From: RGIG3701 sp017403345
Lineage (GTDB): Bacteria; Planctomycetota; Planctomycetia; Pirellulales; Thermoguttaceae
DNA: 6,119 nt
Direction: 5' to 3'
Assembly: GCA_017403345.1 (NCBI GenBank)
Contig: JAFQOH010000045.1
Coordinates: forward strand, 1 to 6,119
Part shown: positions 1 through 6,119 of the stretch, one piece after another
How positions within the stretch are numbered: the stretch's first letter is position 1
How the letters are laid out: every line of letters starts with the position of its first letter
The notes under the pieces: generated by a model
The model's input: the letters and a program-made list of their open reading frames with translations, nothing else
What the model was told of the DNA's origin: nothing
The model's database searches: none
Program-made: the position numbers and the translations under genes

Positions 1-33
1 ACTTCCCAGCTTGAATGCTGAACCAAGCAAAAA

Positions 34-72
34 GGTAAATTTTTAAAATAATTAAAATTTTGACAATTTACC
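34..72 (-). terminator. Possible intrinsic terminator, AT-rich hairpin plus T-run
   Basis: Arms GGTAAATT (34-41) and AATTTACC (65-72) are exact reverse complements of 8 bp. Inside them, a second pairing AAAAT/ATTTT is possible across a symmetric internal loop. Read on the minus strand, the hairpin is followed at once by five T residues (complement of 29-33), the arrangement of a Rho-independent terminator; the plus strand has no T-run after it. The stem has only two G-C pairs, so it would be weak. It lies about 310 nt beyond the hydrolase stop codon, so it may end the operon transcript or belong to something outside the window. Confidence 0.35.
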
Positions 73-101
73 CCCTTGACTTGAATACAGAAACTCCTAA
101 A

Positions 102-190
102 CTGGCTGCCCGTCATGTCGCCGCGGCCGTGAGGAAGGAACATCTTGAAAGTTGTTCCTCCCTCAGACTCCCTCTTCAAAAACTTTTTAA
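102..190. repeat. Palindromic intergenic element, copy A
   Basis: This is one of two diverged copies of the same element; the other is at 283-373. From 102 to 164 it aligns without gaps to 283-345, with 47 of 63 bases identical by my count. Parts in plus-strand order: a fully conserved block CTGGCTGCCCGT (102-113), a variable 9-nt spacer, a conserved block GCGGCCGT (123-130), a hairpin, and an AT-rich tail with TTCAA and a final TTTTTAA. The hairpin pairs GAGGAAGGAAC (131-141) with GTTCCTCCCTC (154-164), and T130 with A165. The only mispair (135 with 160) is A-C on the plus strand but G-U in a minus-strand RNA. Loop: 12 nt centred on TTGAA. It encodes no protein and has no T-run next to the stem, so it is not a classical terminator. 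Confidence 0.75.
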
Positions 191-193
191 ACT

Positions 194-239
194 GTTTTTG
201 TGCTTTTTTGTTTTTTTTCGTGCTTTTCGTGGTTAAAAT
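194..239. repeat. T-rich tract with irregularly spaced GTGC/CGTG motifs
   Basis: On the plus strand, T-runs alternate with GTGC (200-203), CGTGC (219-223) and CGTGG (228-232), ending in TTAAAA. On the minus strand it reads as CCACGAAAAGCACG followed by a run of A. It looks like a short, decayed simple repeat of the (CACGAAAA)n kind. From memory, similar CACGAAA tracts occur between genes in many environmental bacteria; I could not check this. It lies between the two palindromic elements. No function is assigned. Confidence 0.4.
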
Positions 240-260
240 TTGGCTAAAGGGCCCACGCAC

Positions 261-283
261 GATCTTACCCTTCGGGAAAGATC
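261..283. other. Short hairpin abutting palindromic element B
   Basis: GATCTTACCC (261-270) and GGGAAAGATC (274-283) pair as 6 bp plus 3 bp, with one A-A mismatch between the two segments (T-T on the other strand) and a 3-nt loop TTC. Its last base is the first base of the conserved CTGGCTGCCCGT block of copy B. Copy A has no counterpart at the matching place, so the hairpin is probably not part of the repeated unit. No T-run follows on either strand, which argues against an intrinsic terminator. Confidence 0.5.
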
Positions 284-373
284 TGGCTGCCCGTGAAGAG
301 ACGGCGGCCGTGAGAGGGAAACATTTTGAAAATGGTTTCCCTCTCCGGCGCACTCCTTTCAAGAATTTTTTAA
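283..373. repeat. Palindromic intergenic element, copy B
   Basis: This is the second copy of the element at 102-190. Its main stem GAGAGGGAAAC (312-322) with GTTTCCCTCTC (335-345) is a perfect 11-bp inverted repeat. Pairing can continue inward through ATTTT/AAAAT (323-327 and 329-333, one bulged G) and outward through GCCG (307-310) with CGGC (346-349), bulging T311. Against copy A, three stem pairs change on both sides and stay paired: 134/161 G-C becomes 315/342 A-T, 136/159 A-T becomes 317/340 G-C, and 138/157 G-C becomes 319/338 A-T. The element ends 7 nt before the hydrolase stop codon on this strand, so its RNA form would lie at the 3' end of that message and could stabilise it or help end transcription. 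No T-run follows on the minus strand. Confidence 0.75.
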
Positions 374-380
374 GATCCTT

Positions 381-2792
381 TTACTTTTCGATCCTTGAAG
401 TCTTTGCTTTCAGCACGAAACCGTCTTTCATCGTGAAATCGAGTTCCCCAAAATTCACCGTCACGCGCACTCCGTTCGCGAATTGCGTCTGCTGGACCGT
501 CCTGTTTTTTGAGAGGATGCGGAAATCCGTCATTTCGTGCCAACCCGTGATTTCTGAGACCGGCTGCGCGATCGGATAGCTCGCGGCGATCTGGTCTTTG
601 AACCGCTCGTAGTTTCCTTGCGTGAAGAGGTACATCGGCGGGACGCCGTAGAGCGCGTTGAACAGGTCGCGTTTTTTCCAGAGTTCCGGCAGTTTATTAT
701 TGTAGTCGCCCCAGTACCAGTACGAGACCGTACAGTCATGGTAGACCAGTTCCCAAAGCGGGAGCCGATACGCTTCGCCGACCTGGTATTTTTGGACTTT
801 TTCGGGGGCTTCGTCCCAGATCTCCGCGATATTCCGTCCAGAATCCGGCACACGGTAGGGACCGAGGCTCATCATTCCTTCATAGAAATCGCAGAACGGC
901 ACCGAGGCTTCATGGCCGGTCTCCGAGCCGGTCACGAGGTCAAATTCGCGTCCGAGAACGGCAAGGAGTTCCATTTTTGCCTTTTTGCTTTCTGTCCGCG
1001 TGCACGGATGCTTGGGATGCCAGCATTCACGCCACGGTGAAGCGGTCGTCGTATCGATGAAACGCGCCCGGTACTCTTTCGTCTGGAGTTCCTTTCCGAC
1101 GCGTTCTCTTTCGTACGGAACGGCACACATATCGCAGAGGACGCCGCAGGGGATGCGCGGTTTCGTTTTGTCTTTCTGACTCACGCCCCAGCCGCGGATC
1201 CAGTCACCGTTTGCGTCGGTCATCAGCTCGTCACGTTCCCACGCTTCACTAGTCCAGTCGCTGTGTTTGCCGTTGAGGAGCGGGAAATTGGCGGGGTCCA
1301 TGGAATCCTGGTAAATGTCGTATCGGCTCGTGAGGACTCCGGGCATGGCGTTCATCTCGCGGATCTCCTCCGCGCTTCCGCCCGCACTGGCGAGGATCTT
1401 CTTCACGCCCATCGACTGAAGTTCACGATAGACACGGAGTTTATTTCCGCCAAGATACCAGATGTTCGCAGCTCCGATGAGGCGTTCCATTCCCTCTTTC
1501 AGTTTCGGATTTCTCCGGATCTTTTCCGTGAACGGCACGACCAGACCGATGGAGTCTGCGTACTGGCGGTAGCGTTTCGCCAATTCCGTCACGCCGGCTT
1601 TTTCAAAGAAAACGTAGCGCACCGTACGTGCGTGACCGAGTTTCTTCATCTGTGCGTCCCACGAAAGCTGCACGCACAGCGGAGTGTTTTCGGAAACGCT
1701 CACGCGGGCATCGTCGCTCGTTTCGATGACGGCAAGGTACCCGCTCTTTCCGATGAACCGTCCGGCCTGATTTGCCGCATCAGGATCGGAACCAGCATCC
1801 GCAGCAAACGTTTCCTCAAACTGCCCCCAGAATGCCATGCACAGACCGTGCCCGCCGTAGGTGATCATGGAGTGTGTCCCCGGTGCTTTTTCCGTTACGG
1901 GGAAAGAGATCCCTTCGTTGATCGGGAGGATGATCCGGTCATTTTCTTCGCTTTGGAATGCGGGAGGGTACGGAAGCGCGGAGGGAAGTTCCTGCTGCGG
2001 GTCTCCGGAGACCGTGACGCACAATTCCGGTTTTTCGGGGTCCAGCGTGAGTTTTCCGGAAAATTCCTTGACCGTTTGGGCATTCAGAGCCGTGAATTCG
2101 AGCGAGTTTGTATCGGTCTTCACGTCCTGCACATAAAATGTCTGGGCTGTGTCCGCAGGAATCCAGGATCTCCCGGATCTTTTATCCAGAACGCGAAACG
2201 TACCGCCGACGTTTTCGAACGCGACTTTCAGCGTCTCGTTTTCCAAAACGGTCTCTTCTGCGGTTTCCGGGATGGTGATCTCACCCACTTTGCGCAGCGT
2301 GTAGTTCCTGAAGCAGACGGCATACTCCCCGCTGTAGGCAGCCCCGACGACTCGCGGAGTCATGGCGGTCCGTCCCGGCGGAATGATGAACCGGGTCGTC
2401 AGCGTGCGGAATTTCCCGTTCGTTTCGTTGAGGATCTCTTTTGCTCCGTACGTCCAGTTCGTGGTTTCCTTGCCGTTTTCGAGAACGACGCTGATCCCGG
2501 CATTTCCTTTTCCGGCAGTCTTCATTTCGCACGTCATTTCGTAGATCTCTCCCGAATGAACGTCCCATTTCCGGCTGCTGTGTGAGCAGAAATCGGCGGA
2601 TCCCTTAAAATGAAGGAGCTGCGTGTCCGTTTCTCCCTCGACCGACGTCAGCGAGATCTCTCCGCTGCGCGCCCAGCAGCGAGAAAATTCAAGTTTCTCC
2701 GCACTTTCCCATTCTTCCGCACCCGCAAATACGGCCCCCGAAAAGAAAACAGCAAACTGGAAAACCCAAAAGAAGGCGAGCGTTTTTTTCAT
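381..2792 (-). CDS. Secreted glycoside hydrolase-like protein (GH101/GH129-related)
   Basis: The protein has 803 residues. Residues 1-23 form a typical signal peptide (Lys-Lys, a Phe-rich hydrophobic core, cleavage probably after VFA), so it should leave the cytoplasm. Residues 25-170 look like a beta-rich, carbohydrate-binding-like domain; 180-400 resemble the beta-sandwich found before the catalytic barrel in this group; 400-740 would be the barrel. Candidate catalytic residues are D580 in RFIDTTT (strand-end Asp, nucleophile) and E624 in VTGSETGHE (acid/base). Their 44-residue spacing resembles what I recall for GH129 alpha-N-acetylgalactosaminidase. The block HPCTRTESKKAKMELL before the GSE motif and the C-terminal PPMYLF also fit. 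GH101/129 enzymes remove alpha-linked GalNAc-type sugars from mucin O-glycans, but the substrate here is unknown. The start is supported by TGAGGAG 8 nt upstream and by the signal peptide. It is the last gene of the putative operon, and seven A residues follow the start. Glycosidase-like fold: fairly sure; exact family: unsure. Confidence 0.65.
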   Translation of the reverse strand: MKKTLAFFWVFQFAVFFSGAVFAGAEEWESAEKLEFSRCWARSGEISLTSVEGETDTQLLHFKGSADFCSHSSRKWDVHSGEIYEMTCEMKTAGKGNAGISVVLENGKETTNWTYGAKEILNETNGKFRTLTTRFIIPPGRTAMTPRVVGAAYSGEYAVCFRNYTLRKVGEITIPETAEETVLENETLKVAFENVGGTFRVLDKRSGRSWIPADTAQTFYVQDVKTDTNSLEFTALNAQTVKEFSGKLTLDPEKPELCVTVSGDPQQELPSALPYPPAFQSEENDRIILPINEGISFPVTEKAPGTHSMITYGGHGLCMAFWGQFEETFAADAGSDPDAANQAGRFIGKSGYLAVIETSDDARVSVSENTPLCVQLSWDAQMKKLGHARTVRYVFFEKAGVTELAKRYRQYADSIGLVVPFTEKIRRNPKLKEGMERLIGAANIWYLGGNKLRVYRELQSMGVKKILASAGGSAEEIREMNAMPGVLTSRYDIYQDSMDPANFPLLNGKHSDWTSEAWERDELMTDANGDWIRGWGVSQKDKTKPRIPCGVLCDMCAVPYERERVGKELQTKEYRARFIDTTTASPWRECWHPKHPCTRTESKKAKMELLAVLGREFDLVTGSETGHEASVPFCDFYEGMMSLGPYRVPDSGRNIAEIWDEAPEKVQKYQVGEAYRLPLWELVYHDCTVSYWYWGDYNNKLPELWKKRDLFNALYGVPPMYLFTQGNYERFKDQIAASYPIAQPVSEITGWHEMTDFRILSKNRTVQQTQFANGVRVTVNFGELDFTMKDGFVLKAKTSRIEK

Positions 2793-2800
2793 GAAATGTT

Positions 2801-2806
2801 CTCCTC
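2801..2806 (-). promoter_or_regulatory. Ribosome binding site overlapping the upstream stop codon
   Basis: The minus strand reads TGAGGAGAACATTTC and then the hydrolase ATG. The Shine-Dalgarno core GAGGAG shares bases with the TGA that ends the acyltransferase (2805-2807), and GGAG lies 8 nt from the start. Ribosomes ending on the acyltransferase would therefore stop on the hydrolase start region, an arrangement typical of translational coupling. It also fixes the start at 2792. Confidence 0.75.
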
Positions 2807-3725
2807 ATTTTGATCCTGTCGGGTCGGTTTTGCTTTTCTTCTTTCTTTCCGGTTTCGGACGCCATCGATTATGGATCCACCAGTACTGTTCCGGAGTGCG
2901 CCGGATCAGACGCTCAAAGACGTCATTGTACCACTGTGCCATCGCGCGCGGCAGGGTCAATTCTGGGCGCAGTTCCGGTTCAAGGAACTCTTCAACACGA
3001 ATGCAGAATCGGAAAAACTCCTCATTCTGCCGGATCGGTGCGGAAAGCACGACGGGGGCGTTGAATGTGCTGGAAAGGATCGGGACCACTTTGTACGTCG
3101 AGACGTCTCGGCCGAAAGATTTGACCCAGAGTCCTTTTTCGCCGGCGTACTGGTCGGTGAGGATGACGACGGAGCGTCCCTGCGTCATCGCGGCTTCGAG
3201 CATCGGCGCGGCATTCTTCTTCGGAATGAGAAGCTGGCCGGTCGTGCGCCGGAAACGGCCAAGGTAGTCATTCAGGTACGGATTGTCGAGCGTTCGTGCC
3301 ACACAGTACGACGGGATGCCGATCAGCCCCATAATGTAGCCGGCAAACTCAAAATTCCCGAGGTGCCCAGTCGCGTAGATCAGCGGACGGCGTTCGTAAA
3401 GTGTCCGGAGTGCGTCTGCTTCATTTTCGAGCGTGACATACTTTTTCCAGTTGGAGAGATGGATCTTTCGCTCTGCCAGCGCCGCCTCGATGAGCATCAG
3501 GAAGAGATGCCTCCAGACTCTGCGTTCCAGTCCGCGGATCTCGTTTGGCTGCATTTCGGGAAAGGCGTGCGTCAGGTTTTCCATCAAAAGCCGGCCGCGC
3601 ACGTGCAGTACATCCGCGCACAGCCAAGCCATGAACTCCGCGAAACCGCGAGCCTGCTCAAGTGAAAGCGCCTGAAGTACCGCGACGATCAGACGCACCA
3701 GAATGTAAACGATGAAATCTTTCAT
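2805..3725 (-). CDS. Lipid A acyltransferase, LpxL/HtrB family
   Basis: The protein has 306 residues, the usual length for this family. It transfers a secondary acyl chain to a lipid A precursor at the cytoplasmic face of the inner membrane. Visible signs: an N-terminal hydrophobic anchor (residues 4-20); the catalytic HX4E motif as ATGHLGNFE, with H121 and E126; the downstream VARTLDNPYLNDYLGRFR segment with its conserved Arg and Asn; the ILTDQYAGEKG block (DQ at 181-182); and the C-terminal QYWWIHNRWRPKP, matching the family's closing W-H-R-P pattern. The tail is Lys-rich. The start is chosen for the membrane anchor and for AAGGA 5 nt upstream. It begins 24 nt after the kinase and its stop overlaps the hydrolase ribosome binding site, so all three genes are probably co-transcribed. 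It could act on another glycolipid; which acyl position or donor it uses cannot be told from sequence. Confidence 0.88.
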   Translation of the reverse strand: MKDFIVYILVRLIVAVLQALSLEQARGFAEFMAWLCADVLHVRGRLLMENLTHAFPEMQPNEIRGLERRVWRHLFLMLIEAALAERKIHLSNWKKYVTLENEADALRTLYERRPLIYATGHLGNFEFAGYIMGLIGIPSYCVARTLDNPYLNDYLGRFRRTTGQLLIPKKNAAPMLEAAMTQGRSVVILTDQYAGEKGLWVKSFGRDVSTYKVVPILSSTFNAPVVLSAPIRQNEEFFRFCIRVEEFLEPELRPELTLPRAMAQWYNDVFERLIRRTPEQYWWIHNRWRPKPERKKKSKTDPTGSK

Positions 3726-3730
3726 TTCAT

Positions 3731-3735
3731 TCCTT
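3731..3735 (-). promoter_or_regulatory. Ribosome binding site of the acyltransferase gene
   Basis: The minus strand reads AAAGGAATGAA and then ATGAAAGAT. AAGGA lies 5 nt before the chosen ATG. An earlier ATG in the same stretch (ATGAAATGA) is in another frame and stops after two codons, so it is not the start of this protein. The site lies within the 24-nt gap after the kinase stop codon. Confidence 0.65.
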
Positions 3736-3749
3736 TATGGATGGCAAAT

Positions 3750-6092
3750 TTATTTTGCCTGGATCAAGTCTTCGATTTGTTCCGGATCTGTGCAGAAACA
3801 CACAGTCCCGTCGTCGAACATTTTCTGAATACGCAGACAGAGTTCCTTCTTTTCGGGATCTTCCGTCTGTTTTGCGGCTTCTCCGTAGAATTGGGCCAGG
3901 CCTGTTTGGAATGCTGTGATGTACTTCCTGAAAAGTTCGTCTGCCATGGCATCGGAAAATGCCGCGTCTTTTGCTTTTCGATGGTTGACCGCGTGCTCGA
4001 AAGACGCAACGGTGGAGGCAGTGTCAAAGTAAATGACCTGCTGGGTCGATTCATTGATGAAGTAATCCACAAAGAGCTTTCTTGGCGCGTCCGGCGGTGC
4101 AAGATTTTCGTCTTTTGCGGTGAACCCTATCGTTTCCATCTTCGTTTGGTAAGCCTGTTTCCGTTTGAAAGCGCTGACCATGCTTAGATCTTGAGGAAGT
4201 GTGATCACGAATTTTGTGAAAGTCGGTTTCTTGTCCAATTCGCTCAATGCTTTCAGCAGAAAGTCGGAATAGCCTCTTACGAGCGTGTTCGGCAGGACGT
4301 TTTTCTCAAAATCGGTCAATTCGGTCTGAAGTTCCAGTGCTTGGAAAGTGGATCGGTATGCCTGGAATGCCGTTCCGCCAAGAATGACGACCAGAATGAA
4401 GATGAGACCGCCGGCGTAGCGCAGAAAACGGATCGCTCTACGCTGTTTTTGCCAGATTTTCATTTCCCGGCTGTACACATCGTTCAGAGCGTCGAGTACC
4501 TGCTGTTTCTCCTGAAGGAAAGCGGCATTTTCGGCATTCGCATTTCCAAGTGTCCGCTCATTCCATTCTTCCAGCGCTTTTTCCGTACGATCCAGCTGCT
4601 CGCGTGCGATCTTGAAGTCTTTCCCATCCAGAGCGCTGCGGATGAAGTTTTCTCTTGCGCTGAATTCCAGCGGGCAGACTTCCCAGAACATTTGGAGATT
4701 TTCGGTACTTTCCGCTTCTCCAAAGGAGCGCCGAAGCCGTTTGAATTCATCGATGAACGCGATCCAGTCCAATTTGTACTGATTCTGACCTTGGAATTCC
4801 TTCAGAAAACGTTCAAAACGTTCCTCGGTCTCGTGGAAACTTTGGATCAGTGAACGCAAACTGAGAAATTGTTTCAGCGCGTTCGCAAATTCTTCCGCGT
4901 TGGCGTAACGGTCTGCCGGGTCTTTCGCCATGGCTTTCTGCTGGATCTGGATCAGGAGTTTTGGGACCGTCTGATCCAGGTAGGGACTGAATTCCGGCAC
5001 GGGCGTAAAGTCGCATTTCTGTGCGGCCTGCTTCGCCAGAAGTTCAGTTTTGCGGTAGGCGTCCTCATACGGAGCTTTTCCGGTCAGAAGTTCATACAGG
5101 ATCGCGCCAAGACAGAAAACGTCGGCGGTCGGTCCTAAAAATTCCCAGTTTTCATTCGCAATTTCCGGAGGCTGATAGACCAAAGTACCGCGTCCGTGCG
5201 GGACGTCCGTCTTCGAGAGCGGCAAGTTCAGCGCCATTCCCCAATCCAGAATGTACGTTTCGCCGAATCTGCTGTCGATCGCCATATTTTCGGGCTTCAG
5301 ATCCAAATGCACGACGTTGTTCTGGTGTGCAAAGGCGATGACCTGCGCCATTCGCAGGAGATAGTTTAAATTTTGCGAAAGTGTGTATTTGGACGGATCC
5401 CAGGCACTTCCCGTAATGAGTTGTTCCACAAACGCCGAGGACTCTTCCGTTTTGTAAAGCGAAAACACTACCGGGACACTTTGGTGACGCAGGCTGGACT
5501 GAATGTGCACTTCCCGGTTCATTGCGTTTCTGCATTCTTCAAATCCGGACAGTTCCGGCTTCAGTTCCTTTAGAGCGAGTTGCTGGCCGGTGCTGGATTG
5601 CTCCACGATGTAAACGTCTTTCTGTCCTCCCCCGGCCAAATATTTACCGCGTTCGTAGTGTTCCGTGACATCGACGCTCGGAGCATCGTGAAACTTGAAT
5701 TTGTCCGGATACTGCGCGTGCAGCTGATGAGCAAATTCCTCACCGGCGATCTCCATGACGGAAACAAAACTCCGTTTCTTCGGGTTATTGCGGATCTCAC
5801 ACTCGATCAACTGCTTCTGAAGGGACGCGGTGTTCAGAGTGATCCTCAGTTTGGAAAGCGCATTTTCATATTTTTTCAAAAATGTTTCAAGACATTCGAA
5901 ATGATAGTATCTTTCCTGCGGGGAAAGGGACAGTAAATAAAGGTAGTACTTTTCATAAATTGCCGCGATGGCCTCTTCCGCAAGGCGAACACGCTCGGCA
6001 GGATCTTCCGTTTCCTGAAGCAGAAGCTCTGCCAGCAGCTGCGGGGAACGATAATTTTCTGATTCCAGGATCTTCGCAAGAAATGACGACAT
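3750..6092 (-). CDS. Membrane-anchored Ser/Thr protein kinase with unassigned end domains
   Basis: The protein has 780 residues. Residues 1-145 are a helical, charged N-terminal region I do not recognise. The Hanks-type kinase domain spans about 148-412: glycine loop LAGGGQKDV (154-160), ATP-binding Lys K175 in LALKELK, alpha-C Glu E194, catalytic loop HLDLKPEN with D264 and N269, metal-binding DWG (D283), PPE at 308-310, D324 and R395. All key catalytic residues are present, so it should be active. Three features are unusual: HRD is HLD (a non-RD kinase), DFG is DWG, and the third loop Gly is Asp. Residues 413-555 look helical and partly coiled-coil. A single membrane span lies at about 559-576, after a basic stretch, leaving about 200 residues outside the cytoplasm (577-780) with no motif I recognise. 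It would phosphorylate Ser/Thr on unknown targets, perhaps on sensing something through the outer domain. The start is fixed by AAGGAGG 4 nt upstream. It is the first visible gene of the operon. Confidence 0.9.
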   Translation of the reverse strand: MSSFLAKILESENYRSPQLLAELLLQETEDPAERVRLAEEAIAAIYEKYYLYLLSLSPQERYYHFECLETFLKKYENALSKLRITLNTASLQKQLIECEIRNNPKKRSFVSVMEIAGEEFAHQLHAQYPDKFKFHDAPSVDVTEHYERGKYLAGGGQKDVYIVEQSSTGQQLALKELKPELSGFEECRNAMNREVHIQSSLRHQSVPVVFSLYKTEESSAFVEQLITGSAWDPSKYTLSQNLNYLLRMAQVIAFAHQNNVVHLDLKPENMAIDSRFGETYILDWGMALNLPLSKTDVPHGRGTLVYQPPEIANENWEFLGPTADVFCLGAILYELLTGKAPYEDAYRKTELLAKQAAQKCDFTPVPEFSPYLDQTVPKLLIQIQQKAMAKDPADRYANAEEFANALKQFLSLRSLIQSFHETEERFERFLKEFQGQNQYKLDWIAFIDEFKRLRRSFGEAESTENLQMFWEVCPLEFSARENFIRSALDGKDFKIAREQLDRTEKALEEWNERTLGNANAENAAFLQEKQQVLDALNDVYSREMKIWQKQRRAIRFLRYAGGLIFILVVILGGTAFQAYRSTFQALELQTELTDFEKNVLPNTLVRGYSDFLLKALSELDKKPTFTKFVITLPQDLSMVSAFKRKQAYQTKMETIGFTAKDENLAPPDAPRKLFVDYFINESTQQVIYFDTASTVASFEHAVNHRKAKDAAFSDAMADELFRKYITAFQTGLAQFYGEAAKQTEDPEKKELCLRIQKMFDDGTVCFCTDPEQIEDLIQAK

Positions 6093-6096
6093 AAAA

Positions 6097-6103
6097 CCTC
6101 CTT
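6097..6103 (-). promoter_or_regulatory. Ribosome binding site of the kinase gene
   Basis: The minus strand reads AAGGAGGTTTT and then ATGTCG, a full-consensus Shine-Dalgarno sequence 4 nt before the start. It is the strongest of the three sites in the window and supports the start at 6092. Only 16 further bases are available upstream, so no promoter can be judged. Confidence 0.85.
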
Positions 6104-6119
6104 ATGATCCAATCGTGTA

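Larger units (their letters stand above)
1..380. other. Non-coding region downstream of the operon, rich in palindromes
   Basis: I see no convincing gene in this stretch. It holds an AT-rich hairpin (34-72), two related palindromic elements (102-190 and 283-373), a T-rich tract with CGTG motifs (194-239) and a short GC-clamped hairpin (261-283). There is also a small inverted repeat GCTTG/CAAGC at 9-13 and 24-28. The first 100 bases are much more AT-rich than the genes. The only long open frame here runs on the plus strand from 145 through both repeats and into the hydrolase gene in antisense; it has T-run-driven Phe-rich composition and no ribosome binding site, so I do not call it. Confidence 0.8.

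Noticed and set aside
75..110. Plus-strand promoter starting from TTGACT
   Set aside because: A -35-like TTGACT is present but no TATAAT-like box follows at 16-18 nt, and no plus-strand gene lies downstream.
300..350. Classical Rho-independent terminator right after the hydrolase gene
   Set aside because: The stem is strong but no T-run follows it on the minus strand, and on the plus strand the T-run lies about 20 nt away. It is described as a palindromic element instead.
102..373. CRISPR array
   Set aside because: There are only two diverged copies about 90 nt long with an internal hairpin and no regular short spacers, so this is not an array.
145..579. Plus-strand open frame starting inside palindromic copy A
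   Set aside because: It runs through T-runs, both repeats and then antisense to the hydrolase. The Phe-rich product comes from the T tracts and there is no Shine-Dalgarno sequence, so it is not credible as a gene.
1263..2585. Long plus-strand open frame (440 codons) antisense to the hydrolase gene
   Set aside because: It lies wholly inside the hydrolase gene in antisense, has low-complexity composition rich in Arg, Phe and Asp with no recognisable domain, and has no ribosome binding site. The opposite frame has a signal peptide and clear family motifs.
2871..3665. Plus-strand open frame (264 codons) antisense to the acyltransferase
   Set aside because: It is a shadow of the acyltransferase, whose HX4E and C-terminal motifs make the minus strand the coding one.
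4191..4853. Plus-strand open frame (220 codons) antisense to the kinase
   Set aside because: It is a shadow of the kinase linker and membrane-span region, is Phe-rich and has no domain or start signal.

Overview
The window carries three genes, all on the minus strand, plus about 380 bases of non-coding sequence downstream of the last one. Read in the direction of transcription (right to left), the order is: a membrane-anchored Ser/Thr protein kinase (3750-6092), an LpxL/HtrB-type lipid A acyltransferase (2805-3725) and a secreted glycoside hydrolase-like protein related to the GH101/GH129 group (381-2792). The gaps are 24 and 12 nt. The last ribosome binding site overlaps the stop codon of the gene before it, so the three genes look like one operon. 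The operon's promoter is not visible, because only 27 bases lie upstream of the kinase.

The acyltransferase implies a Gram-negative envelope containing lipid A. A large Hanks-type kinase with a single membrane span, next to a secreted glycosidase, fits the PVC superphylum (Planctomycetota, Lentisphaerota or Verrucomicrobiota), possibly a gut or other polysaccharide-degrading member. That is inferred from gene style only; there is no rRNA or other marker gene here.

The non-coding end (1-380) is the least ordinary part. It holds two diverged copies of a palindromic element (102-190 and 283-373). Their stems differ by three compensatory base-pair changes, so the folded structure, not just the sequence, appears to have been kept. 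Between them lie a T-rich tract with spaced CGTG motifs and a separate short hairpin that abuts the second copy. Beyond them is an AT-rich hairpin followed by a minus-strand T-run, which may be the terminator.

Functionally, the operon joins a candidate envelope sensor (kinase with an unassigned extracytoplasmic domain), outer-membrane lipid synthesis and breakdown of an external or envelope glycan. Whether these cooperate or are simply co-transcribed cannot be decided from sequence. I see no CRISPR array, tRNA, rRNA, transposase or integrase.
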